DNA of 30,373 nucleotides, from contig NZ_CALHVN010000054.1 of NCBI RefSeq assembly GCF_938039245.1, positions 1 to 30,373 on the forward strand, read 5' to 3'. Shown piece after piece: positions 23,642 through 30,373 of this stretch. A program made the translations under genes and the position numbers. Positions within the stretch are counted from its first letter, which is position 1. Each line of letters begins with the position of its first letter. The stretch comes from an uncultured Campylobacter sp. (GTDB taxonomy: Bacteria; Campylobacterota; Campylobacteria; Campylobacterales; Campylobacteraceae). The notes under the pieces were generated by a model. That model did no database searches. It saw only the letters and a program-made list of their open reading frames with translations, and had not been told where the DNA came from.

Positions 23642-24329
23642 TGCTTTTTACTCCGTATACCAAAGCGCCCGCAGGCATCGCCGCAAGCGCAATCAAAAAC
23701 GCGGCGATATCAAGGTTGTCTTGCCTTTTGAGCGCTAAAAATCCGACGACCAAAACCGCATACGCGATCAGCCGAAAAGGCACGAAAGCGGTGAAGTAGT
23801 TGGGCGAATTTTGTTTTAAATTACGCGCGAAATTTTGCTTTTTTGACGGCTTAGCTTCGCTGTTTTGATTTGATTCGTTTAAATTTGACTCGTTTGCCAG
23901 GCTTAAATTTGACCCGCCGCTTTGGTCTGCGTCGTTTAAATTTTGCTCGTCAAATTTAGCCCGCTCGTTTTCGTCTTTTAAATTTAGCTGCGCGTCCGCT
24001 TTTGCGTAATCCTCCAAATTTGACGCGTCTGGGCGCTTAGCATCTTCGCGGTGCGGGTCATGCCCGTCAAATTTAGCCTTCGCGGGGCGATCGGGAAACT
24101 CCTCGTGATTTTCGCCCCACTCGTCTATGTTATCATCCGCGTAGGCGTCGTAGCCTCGCACGCCGTTTTGCACGCGTTTTTTATAGGCTCTAAAGGTTGC
24201 GGCCAGCACCAAAAGCGAGCCCCCAAAAGCAACCTGCGAGCTGTAAAACCACGCGCGGCCAAATACCGCAGAGCTTAGCAACAACAAAACCTCAAACGCG
24301 CCGTAAACGGCAATGAGCTTAAAATTCAC
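23631..24329 (-). CDS. Membrane protein with long AAATTT-built hydrophilic linker
   Basis: 232 aa, no family name known to me. Two N-terminal membrane segments (residues 5-25 and 33-47, VLLLSSAVFGRAWFY and FGGSLLVLAATF) are followed by a polar linker of about 110 residues rich in Asp, Asn, Glu and Lys (KDENERAKFDEQNLNDADQS, SNLSLANESNLNESNQ). Two C-terminal membrane segments follow (LIAYAVLVVGFLAL, IAAFLIALAAMPAGALVYGV). Small, shorter relatives are known at this place in other Campylobacter. The linker DNA has eight AAATTT hexamers in about 260 bp, so the extra length may come from that motif. It overlaps both neighbours. Confidence 0.82.
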   Translation of the reverse strand: MNFKLIAVYGAFEVLLLLSSAVFGRAWFYSSQVAFGGSLLVLAATFRAYKKRVQNGVRGYDAYADDNIDEWGENHEEFPDRPAKAKFDGHDPHREDAKRPDASNLEDYAKADAQLNLKDENERAKFDEQNLNDADQSGGSNLSLANESNLNESNQNSEAKPSKKQNFARNLKQNSPNYFTAFVPFRLIAYAVLVVGFLALKRQDNLDIAAFLIALAAMPAGALVYGVKSNEK

Positions 24330-24604
24330 TCATCGTCCTCGTCGTCGTCTTTCGCGGGTTTAAATTTACTCTCGTCTTTTAGCTGCTCAAGGCTTTTTAT
24401 CTGCGCGTCGTAGGCCTTTTTGACGTTTAGCGCGGCTGCTGCGATACCCACGGCTACGCCCGCAAACAGTGTCCACGTCCAGCCCGTTTCCTTCATGATC
24501 CAGTACCCCGCGCCCGAGCCTATAAGAATCGCTACGACGATAGAGATGCCAAGGCTTAGCTGCTCGGCGCCTTTTACGACCTCGCCTAAATTTATCCTAG
24601 CCAT
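24326..24604 (-). CDS. AtpZ/AtpI-like small membrane protein
   Basis: 92 aa from ATG 24604. MARINLGEVVKGAEQLSLGI, then a first membrane helix SIVVAILIGSGAGYWI, the turn KETGWTW, a second helix TLFAGVAVGIAAAALNV and a highly charged end (KPAKDDDEDDE). This two-helix pattern fits the AtpZ family of F0F1-ATPase-associated proteins, which in other bacteria sit in the atp operon; here it sits with hemL. Start choice: ATG shares one base with the hemL stop (TGATG); a TTG 15 bases upstream lies inside hemL and is unlikely. Confidence 0.8.
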   Translation of the reverse strand: MARINLGEVVKGAEQLSLGISIVVAILIGSGAGYWIMKETGWTWTLFAGVAVGIAAAALNVKKAYDAQIKSLEQLKDESKFKPAKDDDEDDE

Positions 24605-26019
24605 CAAACAAATCCCCAACTGTTTTTTATCTGCTCTTTTATCTTTTCTCGCTCTAGTTTTGCCTCTTTTAGCCGCTCCTCCAGCTCGGCGATCCTGGCT
24701 TTTACGCCTTGCATCCTCTCGTGCTCGTCGTGCATCTCGTCCGTGATCTCGTCAAAGCTCTCGTCGGCGGCCCTAACGGCAAAAACTATATCCTCGTCGC
24801 TCATCGCCTTGCAAACAAAGCCCGTCTCAAACTGGCTAGGCGCTAGATAAACGCCGCGTTTTAGCATATTTGCGTGAAATTTAGCGTACAAATTTACGTC
24901 GCTTTTTAGCGCGTCGTCGTAGTTTTTAACCTCGTTTTGATTAAAGAAAAATCCGAACATCGAGCCTCGCACCGTCGTTTGTAATGCGATGCCGTGCTTT
25001 TTAGCTGCCTCGGCAAAGCCTCTCATTAGCAAATTAGCCTTTTTGCCTAGCTCGGCGTATAAGCCGTCGTCGGCAAAAATTTTACTTAGGCTCGCGACGC
25101 CTGCGGCCATAGCTACGGGATTGCCGCTTAGCGTGCCTGCTTGATACACTGCGCCTAGCGGGCTTAGGCAGTCCATGATAGCTGCCCGTCCGCCAAACGC
25201 CGCCGCCGGGCAGCCTCCGCCGATAACTTTACCAAACGTTACCAGATCGGCCTTTATACCGTTAAATTCGAACGATCCGCGCCTACTCGCGCGAAATCCG
25301 CTCATGACCTCGTCAAAAATTAACACCGCGCCGTTTTCATCGCAAAGTCGCCTAAGCCCGCTTAAAAACTCGTTGCTAGCAGGCACTAGCCCCATATTTC
25401 CTGCGATAGGCTCGATGATGAGAGCGCCGATTTTGCCCCTATTTGCCTCGAATATCGCCCTCACGCTTTCTAAGTCGTTGTAGCGCGCTAGATACGTGTT
25501 TTTTACCACATCGGCAGGCACGCCGCCGCTTGAAGCGTTGCCGTACGTCGTCGCGCCGCTACCGGCTTTTACCAAAAGCGCGTCGCTGTGTCCGTGGTAG
25601 CAGCCTTCAAATTTTATCAGTCCGTCCTTGCCGCTAAAGCCCCGCGCTACGCGTATCGCGCTCATCGTGGCCTCGGTGCCCGAGCTTACAAAGCGTACCT
25701 TTTCCACGTTTTGAAACTCGTCGCAGATTAGTTTAGCAAGCCTTGTTTCTAAATTTGACGGAGCGCCGAAACTCAGTCCTTTTTTAGCCGTCACTATCAC
25801 CGCTCTCTCGATATCCGGGTCGCAGTGCCCAAAAATGAGCGGCCCCCAGCTCTGAATAAAGTCCAGATAGCGGTTGCCCTCGATATCGACTAGATACGCG
25901 CCCTCGCCACGATCTACTATAAAAGGCTCGCCGCCGACGCTGCCAAACGCGCGAACGGGCGAATCCACGCCGCCGGGGATATAAATTTTGGCTAGCTCAA
26001 AAGCTTCTTTGTTCGTCAT
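24604..26019 (-). CDS. hemL: Glutamate-1-semialdehyde 2,1-aminomutase
   Basis: PLP enzyme that makes 5-aminolevulinate for haem. 471 aa against about 427-430 for most HemL. MTNKEAFELAKIYIPGGVDS and SPVRAF at the N-terminus, FVSSGTEATMSAIRVARGFS, the FDEVMSGFR box and the PLP lysine of LVTFGKVIGGG are all typical. The extra 40 or so C-terminal residues (HDEHERMQGVKARIAELEER and the Lys/Glu run after it) form a predicted coiled coil. The start overlaps the cytochrome stop by 4 bp (ATGA) and the stop overlaps the AtpZ-like start, so the genes are coupled. Confidence 0.96.
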   Translation of the reverse strand: MTNKEAFELAKIYIPGGVDSPVRAFGSVGGEPFIVDRGEGAYLVDIEGNRYLDFIQSWGPLIFGHCDPDIERAVIVTAKKGLSFGAPSNLETRLAKLICDEFQNVEKVRFVSSGTEATMSAIRVARGFSGKDGLIKFEGCYHGHSDALLVKAGSGATTYGNASSGGVPADVVKNTYLARYNDLESVRAIFEANRGKIGALIIEPIAGNMGLVPASNEFLSGLRRLCDENGAVLIFDEVMSGFRASRRGSFEFNGIKADLVTFGKVIGGGCPAAAFGGRAAIMDCLSPLGAVYQAGTLSGNPVAMAAGVASLSKIFADDGLYAELGKKANLLMRGFAEAAKKHGIALQTTVRGSMFGFFFNQNEVKNYDDALKSDVNLYAKFHANMLKRGVYLAPSQFETGFVCKAMSDEDIVFAVRAADESFDEITDEMHDEHERMQGVKARIAELEERLKEAKLEREKIKEQIKNSWGFV

Positions 26020-26372
26020 TTTTTATCCTTATTAAAATTTATCACGTATTCGTAAAGCAAATTTATCTCTTCGTCGGTTAGAAAGTAGCTAGGCATCACG
26101 CTTTTTGCACTTAGTACGCCCTCTTTAAACGTCTCTAAATCAAGATTATTTATCCTGGGAGCTACCAGTTCCTTTTCCTCTTTTACTTTGGTTTTTTTAT
26201 TTTCTTCTTTGTATTTTGCGATCACGCTACCCTCGCCGCCCTTGCCGTGACACTTGTCGCAGCCGATGCCGCGCGGGTTTTGATAGAGCATCTTCGCGTA
26301 TTCGTTTTTCGTGATAAAATCGCTCGCAAACGCCGCGCCGCAAAGTAGCCCCAAAATCAGCCAAATTTTCAT
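26016..26372 (-). CDS. Small periplasmic cytochrome c
   Basis: 118 aa. Signal peptide MKIWLILGLLCGAAFAS, then a single c-type haem motif C38-D-K-C41-H42 (GIGCDKCHGKGG). Near the C-terminus VMPSYFLTDEEINLLYEYVI supplies the Met axial ligand candidate and the closing helix. Lys/Glu-rich middle (KYKEENKKTKVKEEK). Probably an electron carrier; its coupling with hemL links haem supply and use only by position. ATG 26372 has no strong ribosome site. Confidence 0.92.
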   Translation of the reverse strand: MKIWLILGLLCGAAFASDFITKNEYAKMLYQNPRGIGCDKCHGKGGEGSVIAKYKEENKKTKVKEEKELVAPRINNLDLETFKEGVLSAKSVMPSYFLTDEEINLLYEYVINFNKDKK

Positions 26373-26417
26373 AAATTCTTTCGCTTTTTCGTAAATTTAA
26401 TCTAAAATTAGCTATCA

Positions 26418-26423
26418 TACAAT
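26418..26423 (+). promoter_or_regulatory. Probable -10 box for folD
   Basis: TACAAT in GCTATCATACAATC, 32 bases before the folD ATG, with TAAAGGACG as the ribosome site; the cytochrome operon promoter must lie in the same short divergent gap. Confidence 0.5.
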
Positions 26424-26454
26424 CTTTGCGATTAAAAAGTAATAAAGGACGAAA

Positions 26455-27306
26455 ATGACGATATTAGACGGAAAAAACGTAAGCGCACAAGTAAAGGAAA
26501 GAGTAAAAAACGAAGCGTTAAATTTGAAAAATCAAGGCATAGAGCCTGCGCTCGCGGTGATACTGGTGGGCGAGGATAAAGCCAGCCAAACCTACGTCGC
26601 GGCAAAAGAAAAAGCCTGCATAGCCTGCGAGATAAAAAGCGTGATGCACCGCCTGAGCGAATCCACGACGCAAAGCGAGCTAATCGCGTTAATAGACGTG
26701 CTAAATTTAGACGACGGCATCGACGGCATCCTAGTTCAGCTGCCGCTACCAAAGCATATAGATACGAATAAAATTTTAGAAGCCATTAGCCCCGCAAAAG
26801 ACGTGGATGGCTTTGCCGCGATAAACGTCGGCAAGCTAGCTAGCGGACTTGACGGCTTCGTACCGTGCACGCCGCTAGGCATAATGGAAATTTTTAAAGC
26901 CTACGATATAAATTTGGAGGGCAAAAACGCCGTCGTGATCGGGCGCAGCAACATCGTGGGCAAACCGATGGCAAATCTGCTGCTAAACGCCAACGCGACC
27001 GTAACCGTGACGCATAGCAAAACGCGAAATTTAAAAGAAATTTGCGCGAACGCCGACATCCTAGTAGCCGCTATCGGTAGGGCGGATTTCGTAACGGCCG
27101 ATATGGTAAAAGAGGGCGCCGTCGTGATCGACGTAGGCATAAACCGTATGGACGACGGCAAGCTAAAGGGCGACGTCAAATTTGACGAAGTAGCTCCAAA
27201 ATGCTCGTTTATAACTCCGGTTCCGGGTGGCGTAGGTCCGATGACTATCGCGATGCTGCTGTCAAACACCATAAAATCAGCCAAAAACCGCACGAAAAAG
27301 GCATAA
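26455..27306 (+). CDS. folD: Methylenetetrahydrofolate dehydrogenase/cyclohydrolase
   Basis: Bifunctional NADP-linked enzyme of one-carbon metabolism in the cytoplasm. 283 aa, standard length. QTYVAAKEKAC has the catalytic YxxxK (K51), DGILVQLPLPKHI and KDVDGFAAINVGKL form the first domain signature, VVIGRSNIVGKPMANLLL is the NADP-binding segment, and FITPVPGGVGPMTIAMLL the second family signature. ATG 26455 behind AAAGGACGAAA. Three bases before lepB, so they share a transcript. It matches Cj0855 by position, from memory. Confidence 0.97.
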   Translation: MTILDGKNVSAQVKERVKNEALNLKNQGIEPALAVILVGEDKASQTYVAAKEKACIACEIKSVMHRLSESTTQSELIALIDVLNLDDGIDGILVQLPLPKHIDTNKILEAISPAKDVDGFAAINVGKLASGLDGFVPCTPLGIMEIFKAYDINLEGKNAVVIGRSNIVGKPMANLLLNANATVTVTHSKTRNLKEICANADILVAAIGRADFVTADMVKEGAVVIDVGINRMDDGKLKGDVKFDEVAPKCSFITPVPGGVGPMTIAMLLSNTIKSAKNRTKKA

Positions 27307-27309
27307 ATT

Positions 27310-28176
27310 TTGAAAAAAGCGTTTAATAAATTTTTAGATTTTTCAAACAGCTGGACGGGCACGGTCGTCATCGTCCTGCTCGTGATTTTCTTTGTCGCGC
27401 AGGCCTTCGTGATACCGTCTGGTTCGATGAAGGACACGCTTTTAGTCGGCGATCATCTTTTCGTTAAAAAATTTAGCTACGGCATCTCGACACCGCGCAT
27501 TCCGTGGATCGAGGTCAAGATTTTGCCCGATTTTAACGGTAACGGCCATCTCATCGAGGGAGCCAAACCCCAGCGCGGCGATATCGTAGTTTTTCGCTAT
27601 CCGCACGATGAAAAGATCCACTACGTCAAGCGAAATTTCGCAGTCGGCGGCGATGAAGTGATATTTACGGAAAAGGCGCTATTTTTACACCCGCACGAGG
27701 GCGAGGAGTTTATAAAGGCGAATTTCGACGAAAAAGATATCGTTAAATTCGGCGGCAAACTTTTCGTCAAAGAGCCTTATAAATTCGGCGGCATCCACTA
27801 CGATGAGAAGGTAAATTTATTTGATCTAGCCGTAAACTACCTAAACGCGAGCAAATTCGCCATGCAACCCGTTATCGTAAACGAGCTACCAAGCGTGGGC
27901 AACTATCCGTTTAACGCATTTTATTTTCAGGTTCCCGAAGGCGAGTTTTTCATGATCGGCGATAACCGCGACCACTCAAACGACAGCCGCTTTTGGGGCT
28001 CCGTGGCATACAAAAATATCGTCGGTAAGCCTTGGTTTGTATATTTTAGCTGGGACGACGAATACAAAATCAGATGGAACAGAGTCGGTAAGAGCGTGGA
28101 TTTTATACAAAACTCGCCCAAGCTACTAGAAGCCGCCAGAGCCGAAGCTAAAAACGACGGAAACAAGATCGAATGA
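27310..28176 (+). CDS. lepB: Signal peptidase I
   Basis: Cleaves Sec and Tat signal peptides at the outer face of the inner membrane. 288 aa. One N-terminal membrane segment (residues 18-36) precedes the catalytic box IPSGSM with nucleophile S39. Lys general base K107 lies in HYVKRNFAVGGDEV, and the C-terminal box is FFMIGDNRDHSNDSRFWG. The start is TTG (TAAATTTTGAAA); the next Met is residue 40, beyond the catalytic serine, so the TTG is required. The stop overlaps the M50 gene by 4 bp (ATGA). Confidence 0.96.
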   Translation: MKKAFNKFLDFSNSWTGTVVIVLLVIFFVAQAFVIPSGSMKDTLLVGDHLFVKKFSYGISTPRIPWIEVKILPDFNGNGHLIEGAKPQRGDIVVFRYPHDEKIHYVKRNFAVGGDEVIFTEKALFLHPHEGEEFIKANFDEKDIVKFGGKLFVKEPYKFGGIHYDEKVNLFDLAVNYLNASKFAMQPVIVNELPSVGNYPFNAFYFQVPEGEFFMIGDNRDHSNDSRFWGSVAYKNIVGKPWFVYFSWDDEYKIRWNRVGKSVDFIQNSPKLLEAARAEAKNDGNKIE

Positions 28177-28823
28177 ACCTTGATAGCATCGACTTAGCTC
28201 AGGTGGCGATCCTAGTCGCCGTGCTCGTTATCTCCGTCGTCGGACACGAGATAGCGCACGGATATGCAGCGTTTAAATACGGCGACTTGACCGCCAAAAA
28301 TTTGGGACGGCTCAGCATAAATCCCATAAAACACGTCGATCCGCTAGGCACTATAGTTGTGCCCGCGCTCATGTATCTTAGCACCGGAGTGACGTTTGGC
28401 TGGGCTAAACCCGTGCCTATAAATTTACGCACTGTGCTCTATAACGGCGGCTACAAGGCAGCTATCATCGTCGCTCTTGCCGGCATCGCGTACAACCTAG
28501 CTCTCTTTGCGCTAGCGTTTTGCGCGCTTAAATTTATCGGTTTTGGGTTTTTTGATAGCTTGGTAGCGGAGTTTGTTTTCATGCTCGCCGCCGTAAATTT
28601 AGTCCTAGCCCTCTTTAACCTCTATCCTATCCCGCCTCTTGACGGCTCAAAAGCGCTTGAATATCTTTTACGCATTTTCGGGTTTCACGGTGCTGCAAAC
28701 CGGCTAAATAGCATACAAAGATACGGCTTTATCGCGCTAGTTATCATCGTGATCTCGCCGCTAAAAGATTACTTTTTCGAGCCGATACGATATGCCGTCA
28801 CGATCATGAGGATGTTTTTATAG
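28173..28823 (+). CDS. M50 family (site-2 protease-like) membrane metallopeptidase
   Basis: 216 aa, five or six membrane segments. The zinc site is H25-E26-x-x-H29 in VVGHEIAHGYAA at the start of the chain, and the third ligand Asp lies in NLYPIPPLDGSKALEYLL. There is no PDZ domain, so it is the short M50B type found in many bacteria, not full RseP. GWAKPVPINL and LSINPIKHVDPLGTIVVP are characteristic. It is coupled to lepB; both act on membrane and exported proteins. Confidence 0.93.
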   Translation: MNLDSIDLAQVAILVAVLVISVVGHEIAHGYAAFKYGDLTAKNLGRLSINPIKHVDPLGTIVVPALMYLSTGVTFGWAKPVPINLRTVLYNGGYKAAIIVALAGIAYNLALFALAFCALKFIGFGFFDSLVAEFVFMLAAVNLVLALFNLYPIPPLDGSKALEYLLRIFGFHGAANRLNSIQRYGFIALVIIVISPLKDYFFEPIRYAVTIMRMFL

Positions 28824-28846
28824 GCGGCAAATTTAAAATTTAGCCC

Positions 28847-28880
28847 AAATTTCGCTGCTAAAGGCTCGCGGCGAAATTTT
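28847..28880 (+). terminator. Hairpin ending the folD-lepB-M50 transcript
   Basis: AAATTTCGC (28847-28855) and GCGAAATTT (28871-28879) form nine perfect pairs with a 15-base loop, 24 bases after the stop, followed by TACTTTAAT. The long loop makes it moderate as a terminator. Confidence 0.45.
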
Positions 28881-28898
28881 ACTTTAATGCTTTTTTGC

Positions 28899-28904
28899 TA
28901 TAAT
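28899..28904 (+). promoter_or_regulatory. -10 box for the rpiB-apt operon
   Basis: TATAAT with extended TGC before it and a T-run (TTTTTTGCTATAAT), the pattern known for Campylobacter sigma-70 promoters, 29 bases before the rpiB ATG. Confidence 0.75.
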
Positions 28905-28932
28905 TAAGCATTTTTTAGCTTATGGAAATTTC

Positions 28933-29373
28933 ATGAAAATAGACAAAATTTTTATCGCGAGCGACCACGCGGGCTTTGATTTTAAAGCGCAAATTTGCGA
29001 GATTTTAAAAAGCGAAGGTTTTAGCGTATGCGACCTAGGAACGCATAGCAAAGATAGCGTCGATTATCCCGATTTTGCTGAGCTTCTAGCGCAAAATTTG
29101 CAGCACGAAAACGAATACGGCGTGCTAATCTGCGGCACGGGTATAGGCATCAGTATTGCGGCTAACCGCCATGCGCATGTTCGATGCGCGCTTTGTCACG
29201 ACGTCACCACGGCAAAACTAGCGCGAGAGCACAACGACGCAAACGTGCTAGCTATGGGCGCTAGAACGGTCGGCGACGCGGTCGCGGTAGATATGATAAA
29301 GGTCTTTTTCGCTACCGAATTTGCCGGCGGTAGGCACGAAAGACGCGTGAAAAAGTTAGGAGGCGAGAAATGA
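28933..29373 (+). CDS. rpiB: Ribose-5-phosphate isomerase B
   Basis: Interconverts ribose-5-phosphate and ribulose-5-phosphate (pentose phosphate path). 146 aa, normal length. IASDHAGFDFKAQICEIL (substrate Asp/His), CGTGIGISIAANRHAHVRCA with the conserved Cys of GTGIG, and TAKLAREHNDANVLAMGART. ATG 28933 lies behind GGAAATTTC. It ends in ATGA overlap with the coiled-coil gene. It heads an operon with that gene, apt and dedA, in the order seen in C. jejuni (Cj0925-Cj0928, from memory). Confidence 0.96.
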   Translation: MKIDKIFIASDHAGFDFKAQICEILKSEGFSVCDLGTHSKDSVDYPDFAELLAQNLQHENEYGVLICGTGIGISIAANRHAHVRCALCHDVTTAKLAREHNDANVLAMGARTVGDAVAVDMIKVFFATEFAGGRHERRVKKLGGEK

Positions 29374-29699
29374 CCGATTGGCTCGTACTTACAGTTTTGA
29401 TCTGCATTTGTATCTATCTCACCGTTATGGTGTTTTACTTTAAAACCTTGCTTAAAAAAGAGCGCACGACGCGCGATTTTATGAAAAATAATCTCCAAGA
29501 TACCGAAGTCGTCATTCGTAAGCTACAAATCCAGCTCCAGCGCGGCCTTGGCAACATCGACATACTAACCGACGAACTAAACAAGGTAAAAAACGACGCC
29601 AACGCCCTTCGCACCAGAAACTCGCAGTACCGCCTGGAAAACGACAAACTCCGCCAGCGCATCCGCGAGCTAGAGGGCAAAATCGAAGCGCTACTATAA
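29370..29699 (+). CDS. Membrane-anchored coiled-coil protein
   Basis: 109 aa. One N-terminal membrane segment (residues 4-24, WLVLTVLICICIYLTVMVFYF) followed by about 80 residues of heptad-patterned helix rich in Leu, Asn, Arg and Glu (LQDTEVVIRKLQIQLQRG, DELNKVKNDANALRTRN, LENDKLRQRIRELEGKIEAL). No known activity. It is conserved between rpiB and apt in Campylobacter (as Cj0926, from memory). ATGA overlap with rpiB implies coupling. Confidence 0.88.
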   Translation: MTDWLVLTVLICICIYLTVMVFYFKTLLKKERTTRDFMKNNLQDTEVVIRKLQIQLQRGLGNIDILTDELNKVKNDANALRTRNSQYRLENDKLRQRIRELEGKIEALL

Positions 29700-29719
29700 A
29701 TCAAATTTAAAGGCAAAAA

Positions 29720-30268
29720 ATGAAAGAACTAGACAAAGCGGGGAAGGAATTTTTATTAAATTCCATCCGCTGCATAAACGATTTTCCAAAACCGGGCATA
29801 GTATTTCGCGACATCACGACGCTACTAAACAACAAAGAGGCGTTTAATTTTTTAATGGATCACCTCGTCGCTCGCTACGAGGGCGCAGATATCGACTTTA
29901 TCGCAGGAATCGAATCGCGCGGATTTATATTCGCAGCGGCTTTGGCGGCTAGATTGCGGCTACCTTTCGTGCCGATTAGAAAGCCTAAAAAACTGCCGTA
30001 TATCACGATCTCGCAAAAATACAGCCTAGAATACGGCGTGGACGAAGTACAAATTCACGTTGATGCATTCGGCGAAAAAGCAGGCGCAAAGGTGCTTTTA
30101 ATCGACGATCTAATCGCTACTGGAGGCACGGCTAAGGCTAGCGTCGAGCTAATAAATCAAACAAACGCCGTTTGCATAGAGGCCTGCTTTTTGATCGACT
30201 TAAAGGATCTTGGCGGTAGCGCAAATTTACGCCCGCTGACTAAAATTTACAGCATTTTGGAGTTATGA
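29720..30268 (+). CDS. apt: Adenine phosphoribosyltransferase
   Basis: Salvages adenine to AMP with PRPP. 182 aa, standard. NSIRCINDFPKPGIVFRDIT and AGIESRGFIFAAALAARL (adenine-site region), LPFVPIRKPKKLPY, and the PRPP loop VLLIDDLIATGGTAKAS. ATG 29720 behind AAAGGCAAAAA. The stop TGA lies within the dedA start ATGATG, so translation is coupled. Confidence 0.97.
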   Translation: MKELDKAGKEFLLNSIRCINDFPKPGIVFRDITTLLNNKEAFNFLMDHLVARYEGADIDFIAGIESRGFIFAAALAARLRLPFVPIRKPKKLPYITISQKYSLEYGVDEVQIHVDAFGEKAGAKVLLIDDLIATGGTAKASVELINQTNAVCIEACFLIDLKDLGGSANLRPLTKIYSILEL

Positions 30269-30373
30269 TGGAAGAATTTTTTACGAAGCTACTCATCGAG
30301 TACGGCTACATCATACTTTTCGTCTGGTGCATAATGGAAGGCGAAATGGCGCTCATAATGGCGGGCATCCTCT
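30265..30373 (+). CDS. DedA family membrane protein, 5' part only
   Basis: Runs off the window after 36 codons. MMEEFFTKLLIEYGYIILFV and then WCIMEGEMALIMAGIL: an amphipathic start followed by a first membrane helix with the acidic residues (EGEM) typical of DedA proteins, which act as phospholipid flippases in other bacteria. It shares bases with the apt stop (ATGATG). It is placed as in C. jejuni (Cj0928, from memory). Either of the two adjacent ATGs could start. Confidence 0.8.
   Translation, partial: MMEEFFTKLLIEYGYIILFVWCIMEGEMALIMAGIL

Noticed and set aside
24605..24619. Earlier TTG start for the AtpZ-like protein
   Set aside because: It would lie inside hemL; the ATG in TGATG is the usual coupled start.

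Overview
The window looks like the chromosome of a Campylobacter species from the moderately G+C-rich oral group (C. showae / C. rectus type). The genus call rests on several gene sets: mqnC of the futalosine menaquinone route, AcnB, a CheB without a receiver domain next to CheR, and a stand-alone FlhB C-terminal domain (FlhX) beside a FliK-like protein. It also rests on the run flhX - fliK-like - MFS - membrane protein - atpZ-like - hemL - cytochrome c - folD - lepB and the run rpiB - coiled coil - apt - dedA, which match C. jejuni gene order as I remember it. The species is not certain. I see no rRNA, tRNA, insertion sequence, prophage or CRISPR array.

Region 1 (1-4240, minus strand) is an AT-rich accessory island unlike the rest of the window. 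It holds four paralogous multi-membrane-segment proteins that share a 113-bp leader repeat and a TTG start. Between and before them lie worn-down pieces of a second gene family: a short N-terminal piece, an acidic Asp/Asn/Gly calcium-loop (RTX/EF-hand-like) segment and a short C-terminal tail. I read this as a head-to-tail array of [secreted calcium-binding toxin/effector] + [membrane immunity-type protein] units in which the large genes have been deleted and the small partners mostly kept. The function is inferred; the repeat structure and the decay are visible.

Region 2 (4240-13970) is core metabolism and repair: acnB, a methylguanine methyltransferase, a two-segment membrane protein, a half-size EamA transporter, then the overlapping set mqnC - M16-like peptidase - recG. 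Region 3 (13970-18500) holds a possible small protein, a Cys/His-rich lipoprotein behind a perfect 11-bp inverted repeat, a divergent endonuclease V, the stomatin/NfeD pair, an NlpE-like lipoprotein and an MFS exporter. Region 4 (18500-22440) is motility and chemotaxis: cheB-cheR, flhX and the FliK-like gene, with a decayed small secreted-protein gene between the pairs. Region 5 (22440-26400) is a tightly overlapping minus-strand set: cytochrome c, hemL, atpZ-like, linker membrane protein, MFS. Region 6 (26450-end) runs on the plus strand: folD, lepB, an M50 protease, then rpiB, a coiled-coil protein, apt and the start of a dedA gene.

A hexamer, AAATTT, recurs throughout. It crowds the non-coding gaps, appears inside extra protein segments (AcnB, a membrane-protein linker), and forms the start context AAATTTG in which TTG is the initiation codon of at least seven genes (an eighth, lepB, is a near match).
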